From contig CAWIDU010000001.1 of the NCBI GenBank assembly GCA_963835055.1, positions 1 through 64,000 on the forward strand: a stretch of 64,000 nucleotides of DNA. The letters run 5' to 3'. The notes beneath the pieces were generated by a model. The model was not told where the DNA came from. It did not search any database and worked only from the letters and a program-made list of their open reading frames with translations. The position numbers were made by a program, and so were the translations under genes. Below, in pieces: positions 49,587 to 59,103 of the stretch. Every line of letters begins with the position of its first letter. The stretch's first letter is position 1. Source of the stretch: CAWIDU01 sp963835055 (lineage in GTDB: Bacteria; Patescibacteriota; Saccharimonadia; Saccharimonadales; UBA4665).

Positions 49587-51842
49587 CTACAGTTTATCCA
49601 GGGGTGCGAAACTGATGTCCAGCGTCCGCGTGCCCTTGCCTTTGAAATAAATCACCGCCATGTCACCCTCAACCTCCATAACCGTGCCCAAACCGAAAAT
49701 CTGATGGCGCACACCGTCACCTTCATTTAATTCTGGCACATAACGCGGCTCATCATGGCTAATATCATTAACATTTAATGAATTCATTCCCTTCCGACCT
49801 AGCACACGGTCTTCAGGCAACGAATTCATTAAACCTGTTTGTCGGAGGCCGTGATCTAGGCCGGAGGCAAACGGGTTTAATGAGCTACCGGCACTAAATC
49901 CATCTGTTGTTTGGAATTTATCATCGATTTCCGATAGGAACCGCGACGGCGGATTGTGCTGGACGCCGCCGTACAATAGACGGCTGCTGGCGTAAATCAT
50001 GTACAGCTCCTGTTGGGCTCGCGTCATGCCGACGTAACACAGCCGCCGCTCCTCCTCCATGTCGCTCTGATCATACAGCGCCCGGGAATGCGGCAGGATG
50101 GATTCTTCCAGACCGGTCATGAAGACGACTGGGAATTCGAGGCCTTTGGCAGCGTGCAGCGTCATCAGCGTCACGACATCGCCGCGCTGGTCTTGGCGGG
50201 CTTTGCGGTCGGCTTCGTCGACGTCACTAACCAGCGCCACTTCCTCCAGAAAACCCTCCAGTCCCTGGTCCTGATATTCTTGGGCAACGCTCAGCAACTC
50301 TTTAACGTTTTCCTGCCGGGCTTCGCCTTGCGGCGTGCCATCGTTCAAGTAGCGCAAATAATCCAAGCGGCGCAACAACGAATCAATTAGTCCGGCAACC
50401 GTGGCGTCTTCGCTGACTGTGCGCAAGCTAGACAAAATATCACCCAGCTCCGACAGGCTCGCCCGGGCCTTGGGCGTCAGCCCAGGACAGTCATTGGCCC
50501 TCAGTAAACTCGTTAATAATGATTGGTTTTCGGCTTGCTGCCAGGCTATGAAAGTTTGCAGGCTCTTGGCGCCCAGCCCGCGGGCCGGCACGTTGACAAC
50601 GCGCTCGAAACTGACGCGGTCTTCCGGTTGGAAAATCAAGCGCAGGTAGGCCAGGATGTCCTTGATTTCCTTGCGGTCGTAGAATCTTACGCCACCGACC
50701 ACTCTATAAGGCACGCCGTAGTGCACGAAAGCTTCCTCGATGCCGCGGCTCTGGGCGTTGGTACGGTACAGCACGGCATAGTCACGGAGGTGACGCCGGC
50801 CACCGTCCACGCCCGTCCGCACGCGGCGGACAATCGCCTCAGCCTCAGCTCGCTCACTGCCGACCGGAATAATTTGAACCGGCAAACCGTCGCCGGCTGC
50901 CGTCCACAATTTCTTGTCGGAGCGCTGGGCATTCTGACTAATCACGCCGTGAGCGGCGTTCAGAATATGCCCGGTGCTGCGGTAATTTTGTTCGAGTTTG
51001 ATAATCGTGCAGGGCTTGAAATCTTTTTCGAACTTCAGGATGTTACGAAAGTCGGCGCCTCGCCAGCTATAGATGCTTTGCCAGTCGTCACCAACTACGG
51101 CGATGTTTTTCTGATCATTAGTTAACAAGTTAACTAATTGATACTGGGCAGCGTTGGTATCTTGATACTCGTCAATCATGACGTATTTGAACTGTTGCTG
51201 CCATTTCTGACGGATTGCGGGCTGGCTTTTGAGCAACTGGACAGTACGGTTAATTAAATCGTCGAAGTCCAAGGCTGAGGCGTCCTTCAGGGCCTTTTCG
51301 TACAAAGGAAAAACTTTGGCGGCAGCCCGTTGGGCCGGGGCTGTGGCCATGGCGGCGTATTCGGTCGGTGAAATCATGTCGTTCTTGGCGCTGCTGATCA
51401 GCCCGGACAGTAGCCGCGGCGGAAAAGTTTTGTCGTCGATCATCAATTGTTTGCTGACCTGCTTGACGGCTGCTTGACGGTCGGACTCGTCGAAAATAAC
51501 AAAGCTGCGCGGAATGTTGAGGCTTTCGCCGTCCTGCCGGAGCAGGCGAACACAAATGCCGTGAAAGGTGCCCATGAACGGCATGAAACCGCGGTTGTCG
51601 GCGTTCTGGCCGAGTAGCTTGGCCACACGCTCACGCATCTCGCGGGCCGCCTTGTTGGTGAACGTCACCGCTAGAATATTAAACGGCGTGGCTTTCTTGG
51701 TAGCGATCAGGTAGGCGATGCGATGCGTCAGGGTCTTGGTTTTGCCGGAGCCAGCGCCGGCCTGAATCAACAGCGGCCCCTCGGTGGTCTCCACTGCCCT
51801 GCGCTGCTCCGGGTTCAAGCCTTCTAATAACTGATCTAACAC
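49587..51842 (-). CDS. UvrD/PcrA-type superfamily 1 helicase
   Basis: 751 aa DNA helicase for excision repair and replication restart. Walker A AGAGSGKTKTL, motif Ia TFTNKAAREM, Walker B IDEYQDTN, motif III GDDWQSIYSWRGAD, motif IV QNYRSTGHI, motif VI VGMTRAQQELYM; the C-terminus has a small beta domain (GTVMEVEGDMAVIYFKG). GTG start at the predicted +1. Confidence 0.94.
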   Translation of the reverse strand: MLDQLLEGLNPEQRRAVETTEGPLLIQAGAGSGKTKTLTHRIAYLIATKKATPFNILAVTFTNKAAREMRERVAKLLGQNADNRGFMPFMGTFHGICVRLLRQDGESLNIPRSFVIFDESDRQAAVKQVSKQLMIDDKTFPPRLLSGLISSAKNDMISPTEYAAMATAPAQRAAAKVFPLYEKALKDASALDFDDLINRTVQLLKSQPAIRQKWQQQFKYVMIDEYQDTNAAQYQLVNLLTNDQKNIAVVGDDWQSIYSWRGADFRNILKFEKDFKPCTIIKLEQNYRSTGHILNAAHGVISQNAQRSDKKLWTAAGDGLPVQIIPVGSERAEAEAIVRRVRTGVDGGRRHLRDYAVLYRTNAQSRGIEEAFVHYGVPYRVVGGVRFYDRKEIKDILAYLRLIFQPEDRVSFERVVNVPARGLGAKSLQTFIAWQQAENQSLLTSLLRANDCPGLTPKARASLSELGDILSSLRTVSEDATVAGLIDSLLRRLDYLRYLNDGTPQGEARQENVKELLSVAQEYQDQGLEGFLEEVALVSDVDEADRKARQDQRGDVVTLMTLHAAKGLEFPVVFMTGLEESILPHSRALYDQSDMEEERRLCYVGMTRAQQELYMIYASSRLLYGGVQHNPPSRFLSEIDDKFQTTDGFSAGSSLNPFASGLDHGLRQTGLMNSLPEDRVLGRKGMNSLNVNDISHDEPRYVPELNEGDGVRHQIFGLGTVMEVEGDMAVIYFKGKGTRTLDISFAPLDKL

Positions 51843-51848
51843 CTTATC

Positions 51849-51857
51849 ATTCTAGCA
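51849..51857 (-). promoter_or_regulatory. Extended -10 for the helicase gene
   Basis: TGCTAGAAT on the minus strand, then 6 nt and the GTG at 51842, which is the expected +1: a leaderless GTG start. Confidence 0.55.
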
Positions 51858-51883
51858 AAACTGCGGCCCTAAACCGCTGCAAT

Positions 51884-52471
51884 CTAGTTCGAGAAGAAGT
51901 GGGTCAACGGTTTGACGCCGTTAATTTGAATCAAGCCGGCGTCAAGAGCGATGTCGGCCCAGGCCAGAGCCAGGACAACACTCAGAATAATACCGAGTGC
52001 TACGAAACGCTTTGACTTACGCTTCTCGACGGTGTTAATTGGCAGGAAATATTGCTTGCTGTCGACCAATTTCTGGATGGCGGTGTCGTGCTCGGCCTGA
52101 GCCGCCTCGGCAGCTTCCTGCTCGGCGGCATCGGCAGCCGGCTTGGCAGGCTCTTCGTCGTTGAATCCTGACCTAGGTGTGTCGTCGGCCGGTGGCACAG
52201 GGGTTTTGGTGAGCTCTTTACTCTCGGCTGGTTTGGCGTCCTCAGCTGGTTTGTTTTCCGTGGCCGGTACGACCTTGACGGTGACGGTATTAGCGGCCGA
52301 ATCATCTTTGGCTGGGGGGTCGTCTTTATCTATAACCATCGGATCCTTGAGAATCGGGCGGTTGGTGACAATTACTGGGCGAGCGGAGGCTGACGGCGCG
52401 GAGGTGTTGGGACGGGCGACGTCAGCGATGGGTTTGGATTTCTTGCTGGACGCCTTCTTGGCCTCAGCCAT
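51884..52471 (-). CDS. Hypothetical membrane protein, 195 aa
   Basis: Long disordered Lys/Pro/Ala/Asp-rich cytosolic region (about 1-140), then KRKSKRF and one membrane helix (VALGIILSVVLALAWADIAL), short outer end. No family recognised. Overlaps tpiA by 8 bp, so it ends the glycolytic operon. Confidence 0.7.
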   Translation of the reverse strand: MAEAKKASSKKSKPIADVARPNTSAPSASARPVIVTNRPILKDPMVIDKDDPPAKDDSAANTVTVKVVPATENKPAEDAKPAESKELTKTPVPPADDTPRSGFNDEEPAKPAADAAEQEAAEAAQAEHDTAIQKLVDSKQYFLPINTVEKRKSKRFVALGIILSVVLALAWADIALDAGLIQINGVKPLTHFFSN

Positions 52472-53249
52472 TGTCCGGCTCCCGCTGCCGCATTTGCCGC
52501 TCGACGGCGTCGATAATGCCGGTGAACTTCTGATAATTCAGGCTCTCATGGCCGACTAGGAAACCATCGACGCCCTCAATGGCGACGATGCCGCCGACGA
52601 ATTCTGGCTCAGTGCCAGCGCCGTAAATCACCCGTTGAGCTTGAGCTGCCTTAGCGCCGTACAATTCCTCGAGGTTGTGCCTGATCCAGTCTATAACGGA
52701 ACGAATGTCATCTGGTTTTTCCGGAGTGCTGGTGCCGATAGCCCAGACCGGCTCGTAAGCAATAACGATCTTGTCCAATTCTTCGGCGGTAACGTTAGCC
52801 AGGGCGGTAGTAAGCTGGTCATGGATGACCCGGCGGGTTTCGCCGCCGGCACGCTCTTGCTTGGTCTCGCCAATGCACAGAATCGGCATAATGTCGTTGC
52901 GGATAGCGGCCTGGACCTTGTCGCGGACTATTTCCAGCGTCTCGCCGAAGTAACGCCGGCGCTCGGAATGGCCGACAATTACGTACTGCACCAGGTTGCG
53001 TAGCATGGTGAAACTGACTTCGCCGGTGTAGGCACCCTCGTCTTTGTAGTAAGCATTCTGGGCAGCCAGCTTGAACTTACGCCGGTCAATTTCTTGGCTG
53101 ATCGGCTGTAAGACCAACAGGCTTGGCGCCAGCACGATTTCGATATCGCGCTGCGGCTTGAGTTGTTTGTCGAGACGATTGACTAGAATGCTGGCCTGGT
53201 GGACGTCAAGGTTCATTTTCCAGTTAGCGACGACTATTTTTTGCTTCAT
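52464..53249 (-). CDS. tpiA: Triosephosphate isomerase
   Basis: Interconverts DHAP and glyceraldehyde-3-phosphate. ANWKMNL, catalytic His in VIVGHSERRRYFG, catalytic Glu in IAYEPVWAIGT, phosphate loop IYGAGTEPEFV. 261 aa. 50 bp after pgk. Confidence 0.96.
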   Translation of the reverse strand: MKQKIVVANWKMNLDVHQASILVNRLDKQLKPQRDIEIVLAPSLLVLQPISQEIDRRKFKLAAQNAYYKDEGAYTGEVSFTMLRNLVQYVIVGHSERRRYFGETLEIVRDKVQAAIRNDIMPILCIGETKQERAGGETRRVIHDQLTTALANVTAEELDKIVIAYEPVWAIGTSTPEKPDDIRSVIDWIRHNLEELYGAKAAQAQRVIYGAGTEPEFVGGIVAIEGVDGFLVGHESLNYQKFTGIIDAVERQMRQREPDNG

Positions 53250-53298
53250 GATGCTTGTGCTTATAGCTGCTTCAAGTTTATCATAAGACCCGCCAAAG

Positions 53299-54585
53299 TT
53301 ACTTCTTGTCCTGCAGGGCTTCGACCCCCGGTAATTTCTTGCCGGCCATTAGTTCCAGACTGGCACCACCGCCGGTCGACACATGGTCAAAGGAATCAAC
53401 CAAGTGCCGGGACTCGATATAGCCAACGGTATCACCGCCACCGACCAGGGTGTAGGGTTTGTGGCCAAAGTCACCGAGTAGGGCTTCGATAACAGTTTCC
53501 GTGCCGTGGGCGTAGGGGCCAATCGGCCCTTGTAAGCCGGCAGTTTCGGTGACGCCCATAGTGCCATTCCAGACAACGGTGTTGGCCAACTGAACACCGC
53601 CGGCGATGAAAGCTGCGCTGAACGGCCCGATATCCAGGATTTTTTCGTGACCATGGAGCGTAATTGCCGCCGCCGGCACGCGCTTGGGATAATTCTCAAT
53701 GTCGGCGACGGTGTGGGTGTCCCAGTCGACAATGCGCGTCGGCGCCGCCTTGTCCAACTTCGAAGCGGCCACGGCGTCGTGCGGTGTCATGAAGACGAAG
53801 GTCCGCCGCTTAGCTTCGGCATCGGCGGCCCGTACTATCTCCTTGGCCAACGGCAAATCAGCCTTGTCGTAGAGGCTGTCGGCGATATTCAGGCCGCGGG
53901 CCGCTAGGAAAGTGTTGCCCATAGCACCGCCAATGGCCAGGAAATCGGCCAGCTTGATGAAGCGCTGCAAAATATCCAGCTTATCGGCAATCTTGGCGCC
54001 ACCAATAATGGCCATCAACGGCCGCTTGGGATTTTCCATAACCGTGGTGATGGTGTCGACTTCCTTCTCGAGTAATAAGCCAGCGACGCTCGGCAAGTAA
54101 CGCGTCACGGCATCGGTACTGGCATGGGCTCGGTGGACGACGCCGAAACCATCTTGCACGAAAACGTCGGCCAGGCTAGCTAGCTGCTTGGCGAAAGCCG
54201 CGTCATTGGCTTCCTCCTCAGGATGAAAACGCAAATTTTCGAGCAGTAATACTTGGCCCGGCTTCAAACCATCAACGGCTTTGCGGGCCGGCTCGCCGAC
54301 ACAATCAGTAGCAAATTCGACCGGCTTGTCGAGTAATTGTTGTAGCCGCTTGGCCACCGGAAATAGGCTGCAATCGACATCCCGCGGACCACTGGGGCGG
54401 CCAAGATGCGAGCAGATGATTAGACGGACATGTTGCTTCAGCAGGTAATCGATAGTTGGCAAAGATTGTTTGATTCGGTAATCGTCGGTAATTTTGCCGT
54501 CAGCAACCGGCACGTTGTAGTCGGCCCTCAGCAGCACGGTTTTGCCCTCCAGATCAATGTCGCGAATAGTTTTCTTGGTAAACAT
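53299..54585 (-). CDS. pgk: Phosphoglycerate kinase
   Basis: ATP-forming step of glycolysis. VLLRADYNVP, CSHLGRPSGPRD and the nucleotide loop LVGGGDTVGYIES are present; 428 aa. An insertion with DTHTVADIENYPKRVPAAAI lies mid-protein. Overlap-free, 2 bp after pyk. Confidence 0.96.
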   Translation of the reverse strand: MFTKKTIRDIDLEGKTVLLRADYNVPVADGKITDDYRIKQSLPTIDYLLKQHVRLIICSHLGRPSGPRDVDCSLFPVAKRLQQLLDKPVEFATDCVGEPARKAVDGLKPGQVLLLENLRFHPEEEANDAAFAKQLASLADVFVQDGFGVVHRAHASTDAVTRYLPSVAGLLLEKEVDTITTVMENPKRPLMAIIGGAKIADKLDILQRFIKLADFLAIGGAMGNTFLAARGLNIADSLYDKADLPLAKEIVRAADAEAKRRTFVFMTPHDAVAASKLDKAAPTRIVDWDTHTVADIENYPKRVPAAAITLHGHEKILDIGPFSAAFIAGGVQLANTVVWNGTMGVTETAGLQGPIGPYAHGTETVIEALLGDFGHKPYTLVGGGDTVGYIESRHLVDSFDHVSTGGGASLELMAGKKLPGVEALQDKK

Positions 54586-54587
54586 TG

Positions 54588-56021
54588 CTAGTCCAAAACC
54601 CTGACTTTAATGGTGTCCGTGGTGCCTACCACCCCCGGATAGCGTCCGGAAACGGTGACTACGATGTCGCCCTTGCGTAAGACTTTGTTGGCTTGCAGCC
54701 AATCGGTCAGGCGGCTGGCAGCTAACTTGCCGGCCGGCCGGACATAGCTCTTGATGTCGTAGGCGATGGCCAGTTGTTGGGCGGTCCGGATGTCGGTAGT
54801 GATGGCGATCAGCGGAATGGTCGAGCGGTGGGCGGCAATTTGCAGAGCAGTGGCGCCAGATTTGGTCTCGGCGACGATGGCTTGGGCGGCTACGCCCTCG
54901 GCCAGACTGAGAATGGCTGTGCTGATGGCCAGCTGCTGACTGTGATGCTCGTTGCCGGGATAGCTGACAGTTAGCGGCGCGTGGCTCTCGGTGTAGCGAA
55001 TAATTCGTTTCATGGTCTCGACGGCCTCCAGGGGGTGCGAGCCGCTGGCCGTTTCATCACTCAGCATCACGCAATCGGCGCCGATCAGCACCGCCGTGGC
55101 GACGTCTGACACCTCGGCCCGGGACGGTTCCGGCGCTTCGGTCATGCTACCTAGCATTTGGGTGGCGACGATCGTCGGTGTGGCGTAGCGCAGGCCGAGA
55201 CCAACAATTTCACGCTGGACGATCGGCACGCTTTCGGCCGGGGTCTCGACCGCCAGGTCACCGCGAGCAATCATCACGGCATCACTGGCCTCGACGATGG
55301 CCTCAATGTTCTCGACAGCGGCCTTGGTCTCAACTTTGGCGATAATCTTGGCTTGGCTGTTCATCGACGCCAAGAGATGGCGCAAATTAATAATGTCATC
55401 GGCGGTCTGCACGAAACTAAGCGCCACGTAATCAATGTCCTGGGTCGAGCCATAGACCAGGTCAGCCCGGTCTTTGGGCGTGATAATATCGCCACCGAAA
55501 TCAGTGTCCGGCAGGTTCAGGCCCTTACGTTTGACCAGCAAACCTTCGTTCTCAGCCCGGGCGTGGACGACCTTGTCGCGGACGCTGGTAACCGTCGTTC
55601 GCACCCGGCCGTCATACAGATACAGCCGGTCGCCGCGCTTAACCTTGGCCGACAAGTCATACTGCGTCGGCAGGTAACCGCTAGCGGCATAATTGGCGTT
55701 ATAGGCGAAGCTCAGCTCTTGGCCACGCTTGACGGTTACGATGTCGTCAAAATCGCCCAGCCGAATTTTTGGCCCCTGCAAATCTTGAATAATGGCCACT
55801 GGCTTGTTGCAAGCCCCAGCCGCCCGGCGAATCCATTTGATCTGTTGGCCGCGCTCCTCGTTGGTGCCGTGGCTGAAATTCAACCGCAAGCCATTAGCCC
55901 CGGCCTGGATCATCCCGAGAATGGCCTCGTAACTGTTGGTCGAGGGTCCGACGGTGGCGATGATTTTCGTCCGCTTGAAGCTTTTCAACGGCACAGCCGG
56001 CGCTTTATCGGTGTGGTACAT
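54588..56021 (-). CDS. pyk: Pyruvate kinase
   Basis: Final ATP-forming step. TKIIATVGPSTNS, DLQGPKIRLG, active-site MIARGDLAVETP, metal and substrate loop MLSDETASGSHP, and a C-terminal regulatory domain. 477 aa. Heads a pyk-pgk-tpiA operon; its leader has GGGCGGG 4 nt before the ATG. Confidence 0.96.
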   Translation of the reverse strand: MYHTDKAPAVPLKSFKRTKIIATVGPSTNSYEAILGMIQAGANGLRLNFSHGTNEERGQQIKWIRRAAGACNKPVAIIQDLQGPKIRLGDFDDIVTVKRGQELSFAYNANYAASGYLPTQYDLSAKVKRGDRLYLYDGRVRTTVTSVRDKVVHARAENEGLLVKRKGLNLPDTDFGGDIITPKDRADLVYGSTQDIDYVALSFVQTADDIINLRHLLASMNSQAKIIAKVETKAAVENIEAIVEASDAVMIARGDLAVETPAESVPIVQREIVGLGLRYATPTIVATQMLGSMTEAPEPSRAEVSDVATAVLIGADCVMLSDETASGSHPLEAVETMKRIIRYTESHAPLTVSYPGNEHHSQQLAISTAILSLAEGVAAQAIVAETKSGATALQIAAHRSTIPLIAITTDIRTAQQLAIAYDIKSYVRPAGKLAASRLTDWLQANKVLRKGDIVVTVSGRYPGVVGTTDTIKVRVLD

Positions 56022-56087
56022 TTGCCCGCCCTAAAATGTTAGTGCTTTCGTATTGAGTATATAGTTTCAAACGGCCAATGTAAAAAC

Positions 56088-56162
56088 TGGTGACCCCTAG
56101 GAGAGTCGAACTCCTCTTGTCAGGATGAAAACCTGATGTCCTAACCGATAGACGAAGGGGCC
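56088..56162 (-). tRNA. tRNA-Glu (anticodon TTC)
   Basis: 75 nt including encoded CCA. Acceptor GGCCCCT/AGGGGTC, anticodon stem TCAGG/CCTGA with loop TTTTCAT, T-loop TTCGACT. All stems pair (one G:T). Its U34 is a substrate of MnmA. Confidence 0.96.
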
Positions 56163-56181
56163 GTGACGGCCAAGCGAGCCT

Positions 56182-56190
56182 ATTATAACA
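56182..56190 (-). promoter_or_regulatory. Extended -10 for tRNA-Glu
   Basis: TGTTATAAT on the minus strand, 19 nt before the mature 5' end. Confidence 0.6.
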
Positions 56191-56202
56191 GATACAAATA
56201 GA

Positions 56203-56233
56203 AAGACCCCCTTACCTCACATAAGGGGGTCTT
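56203..56233 (-). terminator. Intrinsic terminator of the LVNTG surface-protein gene
   Basis: Perfect 12-bp stem (56203-56214 with 56222-56233) around CCTCACA, followed on the minus strand by TTTCTATTT. Confidence 0.8.
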
Positions 56234-56335
56234 GCGTGTTTGAAAATGTTTGTTTGCGAGCGGTCAGTCAGACTCTAGCAATGGTTGCACAATAGCACAA
56301 AATATGATTTCGCGCTAGTGCTTATCCACAGCTGC

Positions 56336-57067
56336 TTATTGGCGGCTTAAGCGACGGCTAAGGAACGTACGGTAACCGAACGTACCAGCCAAAGCGGCAG
56401 CCACGAACAACGCAACAACGCTACCAGGACCGGTGTTCACCAAAGTGGTAGGAACGGCAGTCGGAGTGGTGGGCGTGGTAGGAGGCGTAGTCGGAGGAGT
56501 CGTCGGAGGGGTAACTGGAGGCGTGACAGGAGGGGTAACTGGCGGGCAGTTAACCTTGGCCTCGAAGTTCACGAACTCAACAGTCGAGCCATTTAGGTTG
56601 CCAATATTGACACCTTGGCCAATGACGCCATCAGACAAAGTCTTAATGACATTGCCGTTGACATCAAGCAACTGCGTAGAACCATTGACGTAGCTGACGG
56701 TTTCAGCTGAAGTCAGGTTCAAGGTAGCACTGGCACTCACGCTAGACGTAACACCACCACCGTAGGTAGCAGTTATCGTCGAGGCATTGCTGGTACTAGA
56801 ACTGGTCGGTAAGGTAGCAGACACGTTAACGTTGGTAGCCGTACCATAGTTCGTGTTGTGGAGTTGAACACTATATTCAACTTCGTCACACGCTTTGGCG
56901 CTGGCTGGGTTAGCATAGTCCACGTTCTGGGTGACATTCTTAATGCGGTAGATGTTACCGCCGGCGATGTCAGCCGGGCTGTCAGCCATTACTGGAGACA
57001 GTGCGAAAGCTGCGACTGCAACGGTTGTAAGACCACCAGCGACAGCAACTTTAGAAAGACTTTTCAT
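56336..57067 (-). CDS. Surface protein with LVNTG C-terminal anchor signal
   Basis: 243 aa. Signal peptide (VAVAGGLTTVAVAAFALSPVMA), a DUF11-like beta domain (EVEYSVQLHNTNYGTATNVNV), a Pro/Thr repeat built of PPVT and PPTT units, then LVNTGPGS followed by a hydrophobic helix and basic tail. The end looks like a sortase signal (LPxTG) with Val for Pro. AAGGAG 7 nt before the ATG at 57067 fixes the start. Confidence 0.8.
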   Translation of the reverse strand: MKSLSKVAVAGGLTTVAVAAFALSPVMADSPADIAGGNIYRIKNVTQNVDYANPASAKACDEVEYSVQLHNTNYGTATNVNVSATLPTSSSTSNASTITATYGGGVTSSVSASATLNLTSAETVSYVNGSTQLLDVNGNVIKTLSDGVIGQGVNIGNLNGSTVEFVNFEAKVNCPPVTPPVTPPVTPPTTPPTTPPTTPTTPTAVPTTLVNTGPGSVVALFVAAALAGTFGYRTFLSRRLSRQ

Positions 57068-57139
57068 AGTCATTCTCCTTTCCATAAAAATGGATTTAAC
57101 TTAATTAACCTTTAATATTCTGCACACTTTACATTCATA

Positions 57140-57155
57140 CAAACTAGATAGTCAT
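57140..57155 (+). repeat. Inverted repeat, left arm (16 bp)
   Basis: CAAACTAGATAGTCAT, the exact reverse complement of 59104-59119; similarity extends a further 8-10 bp (GGG and CTTC on both sides). Confidence 0.65.
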
Positions 57156-57177
57156 TGGGCTTCAAACTGGGTATGGG

Positions 57178-57238
57178 AAAAACTGCTCGAGGAGGATTGG
57201 TGTGCGGGTGCACAAAAATCGACTCTACTCGAGCAGTT
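57178..57238 (-). terminator. Long-loop intrinsic terminator after the 502-aa gene
   Basis: 11-bp perfect stem AACTGCTCGAG/CTCGAGCAGTT (57181-57191 with 57228-57238) with a 36-nt loop containing GTGC/GCAC, followed by TTTTT on the minus strand. Confidence 0.6.
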
Positions 57239-57314
57239 GGTGGGGCGCTGACGTTTGGGGGATTATATGCAAGTTTTCACTCACAAAACCTTACGCGTCA
57301 GCGCACCTACCAAC
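57236..57314 (-). other. Long hairpin next to the terminator
   Basis: GCGCTGACG (57245-57253) pairs with CGTCAGCGC (57296-57304), extended by GTTGGT (57236-57241) with ACCAAC (57309-57314). The 42-nt loop contains TATAAT on the minus strand. It lies between the surface-protein gene stop and the terminator. Confidence 0.55.
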
Positions 57315-57349
57315 CTGGCTACATTGTTACTTTACTTTTTCTTACCTCC

Positions 57350-58858
57350 TTACTCGAAGGGGGTTTGCTGTACCTGGATGATCTCGTTGACCGTAAATGG
57401 CTGAGAGGATCCACCAGGACCTGTTGCGACCGCTGTCACCGGATCAGTCCCCTGAGTAGCGGTACTGCCTGGGGGCAGATCATCGGGCGTGGAGTAGGTG
57501 TTGTCACACCAGGTATTCGTCGAAGTCGGCGAACTAATGAAGCCGCCATCGGCGAGATTGCCGTATTTGGCAACAACTTGCACGCTTGTGGCAGTGCCTG
57601 TCGTTGTGAAACAGATCGATAGACCTGTTTCGCCGGTGAAGTACTCTTGGTTGTTGGTACCTCCAATAATCGATGGTGGTTGAAGTACCGGCGGCGGAGT
57701 GACGCTCTGGCACTTGGCCGAAGCTGCTGTTGAAGCGTTCGCCGAGGCTTGTGCCTTGGCGATTGCCTGCGCTGCTGCTGAGGCCTGGGCCTGAGCCTTC
57801 TGGTCAGCGTCCTGCTGACTGATCGTGCTCGTGGCTGAACCCGAACCTGAGGCCGAGCCTGAGGCCGAAGCCGTGGCTGTTGACCCATCGGGGCAGTTTG
57901 CTGATGCCGACGCGGTCGCCGAAGCGGTCGCGCTGGCAGTGTCGGTGTACGTCACCTGAATCGGGGTCGGGGTTGGCGGCGGGGTTGGCGTCTGGTTGCA
58001 GACGTTAATACCGACGCACGTGTCGCAGTTGCCTCCCTGGTCGGATGAACCCGTCAGGTTGACGTTACCGCAGTTGTCGTTGACGTTGATGCTTACGCAT
58101 CCCGTCGAAGACAGGACCTGGCCGTTACCACACGTCTGGGGAGACGTGATGGTCTGCTGAACACAGTTGCCGTTCGCGTCGAGCTGGAAGCCCGCGCTGC
58201 ATACCACCTTTGTCGGTGTCGGCTTGGGCTTGGGCTTTGGCTTGTGGGCCTTCGGCTTGGGCTTTGGCTTGTGGTGAACCGGCGGCGTTACGTGGACGTA
58301 GATCCTAATGAGGATCTGCGCCGGGGTCGGGTTGCCGCAGGTGCCTAGGAAAATTCCCGAGCCCCAGACGAACAGTGCTTTGGTGTGCTTCTTGTTCCTC
58401 TTGAGGCTCACCATGTTGGTGGTGTACTTCGCTGGCAGAACGACACCGAACAGCGTGCCCTTGGCACTCGTGACGTTCGTGTACGCCGGTCTTATGTGGT
58501 TGTCGCGGCATCCCATGTCGACGTGCACCAATGAACGTACGGTGGCGGCGATGACGGCATGCTGTTCTAGCCACGTGAGCGGCTTGATGTTGTCGGCCGG
58601 ACGAAATCCGTTCGGTATGAGCAACATCTTGACGATGTCCTTTTGGACACCAGGCGTCTGATCCTTCCACCACGCGGCCACCGATGAAAACGGTACGCCG
58701 AGATGCGTGGTACAGGGACCTGCCGGGTTGGGAACAGACGTTGGTGCGGTTGTTCCGCCCGTGGAGTTCGCGAATGCGACTCCGGTACTGAACAGAACTG
58801 CCATCCCAGTCACCATGAAGGTGATCAGGATCGCGAGTCGGTTTTTGAGTGTGATCAT
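57350..58858 (-). CDS. Large Cys- and repeat-rich secreted protein, 502 aa
   Basis: Signal peptide (LAILITFMVTGMAVLFSTGVAFA), a globular domain of about 160 residues ending with FLGTCGNPTPAQI, a Lys-Pro repeat (HKPKPKPKAHKPKPKPKP), a Cys-rich module (CSAGFQLDANGNCV, CGNGQVLSSTGC), an Ala/Ser/Thr low-complexity stretch (TASATASATASASAN) and a C-terminal Ig-like domain without anchor. GGAGGTG 6 nt before the ATG fixes the start at 58858. Codon use looks different from neighbours. No named family. Confidence 0.75.
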   Translation of the reverse strand: MITLKNRLAILITFMVTGMAVLFSTGVAFANSTGGTTAPTSVPNPAGPCTTHLGVPFSSVAAWWKDQTPGVQKDIVKMLLIPNGFRPADNIKPLTWLEQHAVIAATVRSLVHVDMGCRDNHIRPAYTNVTSAKGTLFGVVLPAKYTTNMVSLKRNKKHTKALFVWGSGIFLGTCGNPTPAQILIRIYVHVTPPVHHKPKPKPKAHKPKPKPKPTPTKVVCSAGFQLDANGNCVQQTITSPQTCGNGQVLSSTGCVSINVNDNCGNVNLTGSSDQGGNCDTCVGINVCNQTPTPPPTPTPIQVTYTDTASATASATASASANCPDGSTATASASGSASGSGSATSTISQQDADQKAQAQASAAAQAIAKAQASANASTAASAKCQSVTPPPVLQPPSIIGGTNNQEYFTGETGLSICFTTTGTATSVQVVAKYGNLADGGFISSPTSTNTWCDNTYSTPDDLPPGSTATQGTDPVTAVATGPGGSSQPFTVNEIIQVQQTPFE

Positions 58859-59103
58859 TTTTTCACCTCCAAGTGGTGAATGGAATGGTGCACACATCGG
58901 GTGATCATTCCGACATGAACATTGAGAAAGGGTTTCTCAGTTGAGACAATATAATGACAAAATTAATTATCAACATGTTGCCTCAACCGAGCTCTCATCA
59001 ATGGCATCGAAAAGATCTAGAATCTAGAAAGAAAATGTAAATGTAGTTAGGTTGGTTTTGGATCCGAGCGAATACCTAAAAAAGCACTCGAGCTCGAAGA
59101 CCC

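Noticed and set aside
50523..51125. 200-aa open frame antisense to the helicase
   Set aside because: Lies wholly inside conserved helicase motifs on the other strand.
55158..56042. 294-aa open frame antisense to pyk
   Set aside because: Shadow of the pyruvate kinase gene; no family motifs, and pyk is complete.
56460..56550. Tandem DNA repeat or minisatellite
   Set aside because: It is the coding repeat of PPVT/PPTT units in the surface protein, not a separate element.
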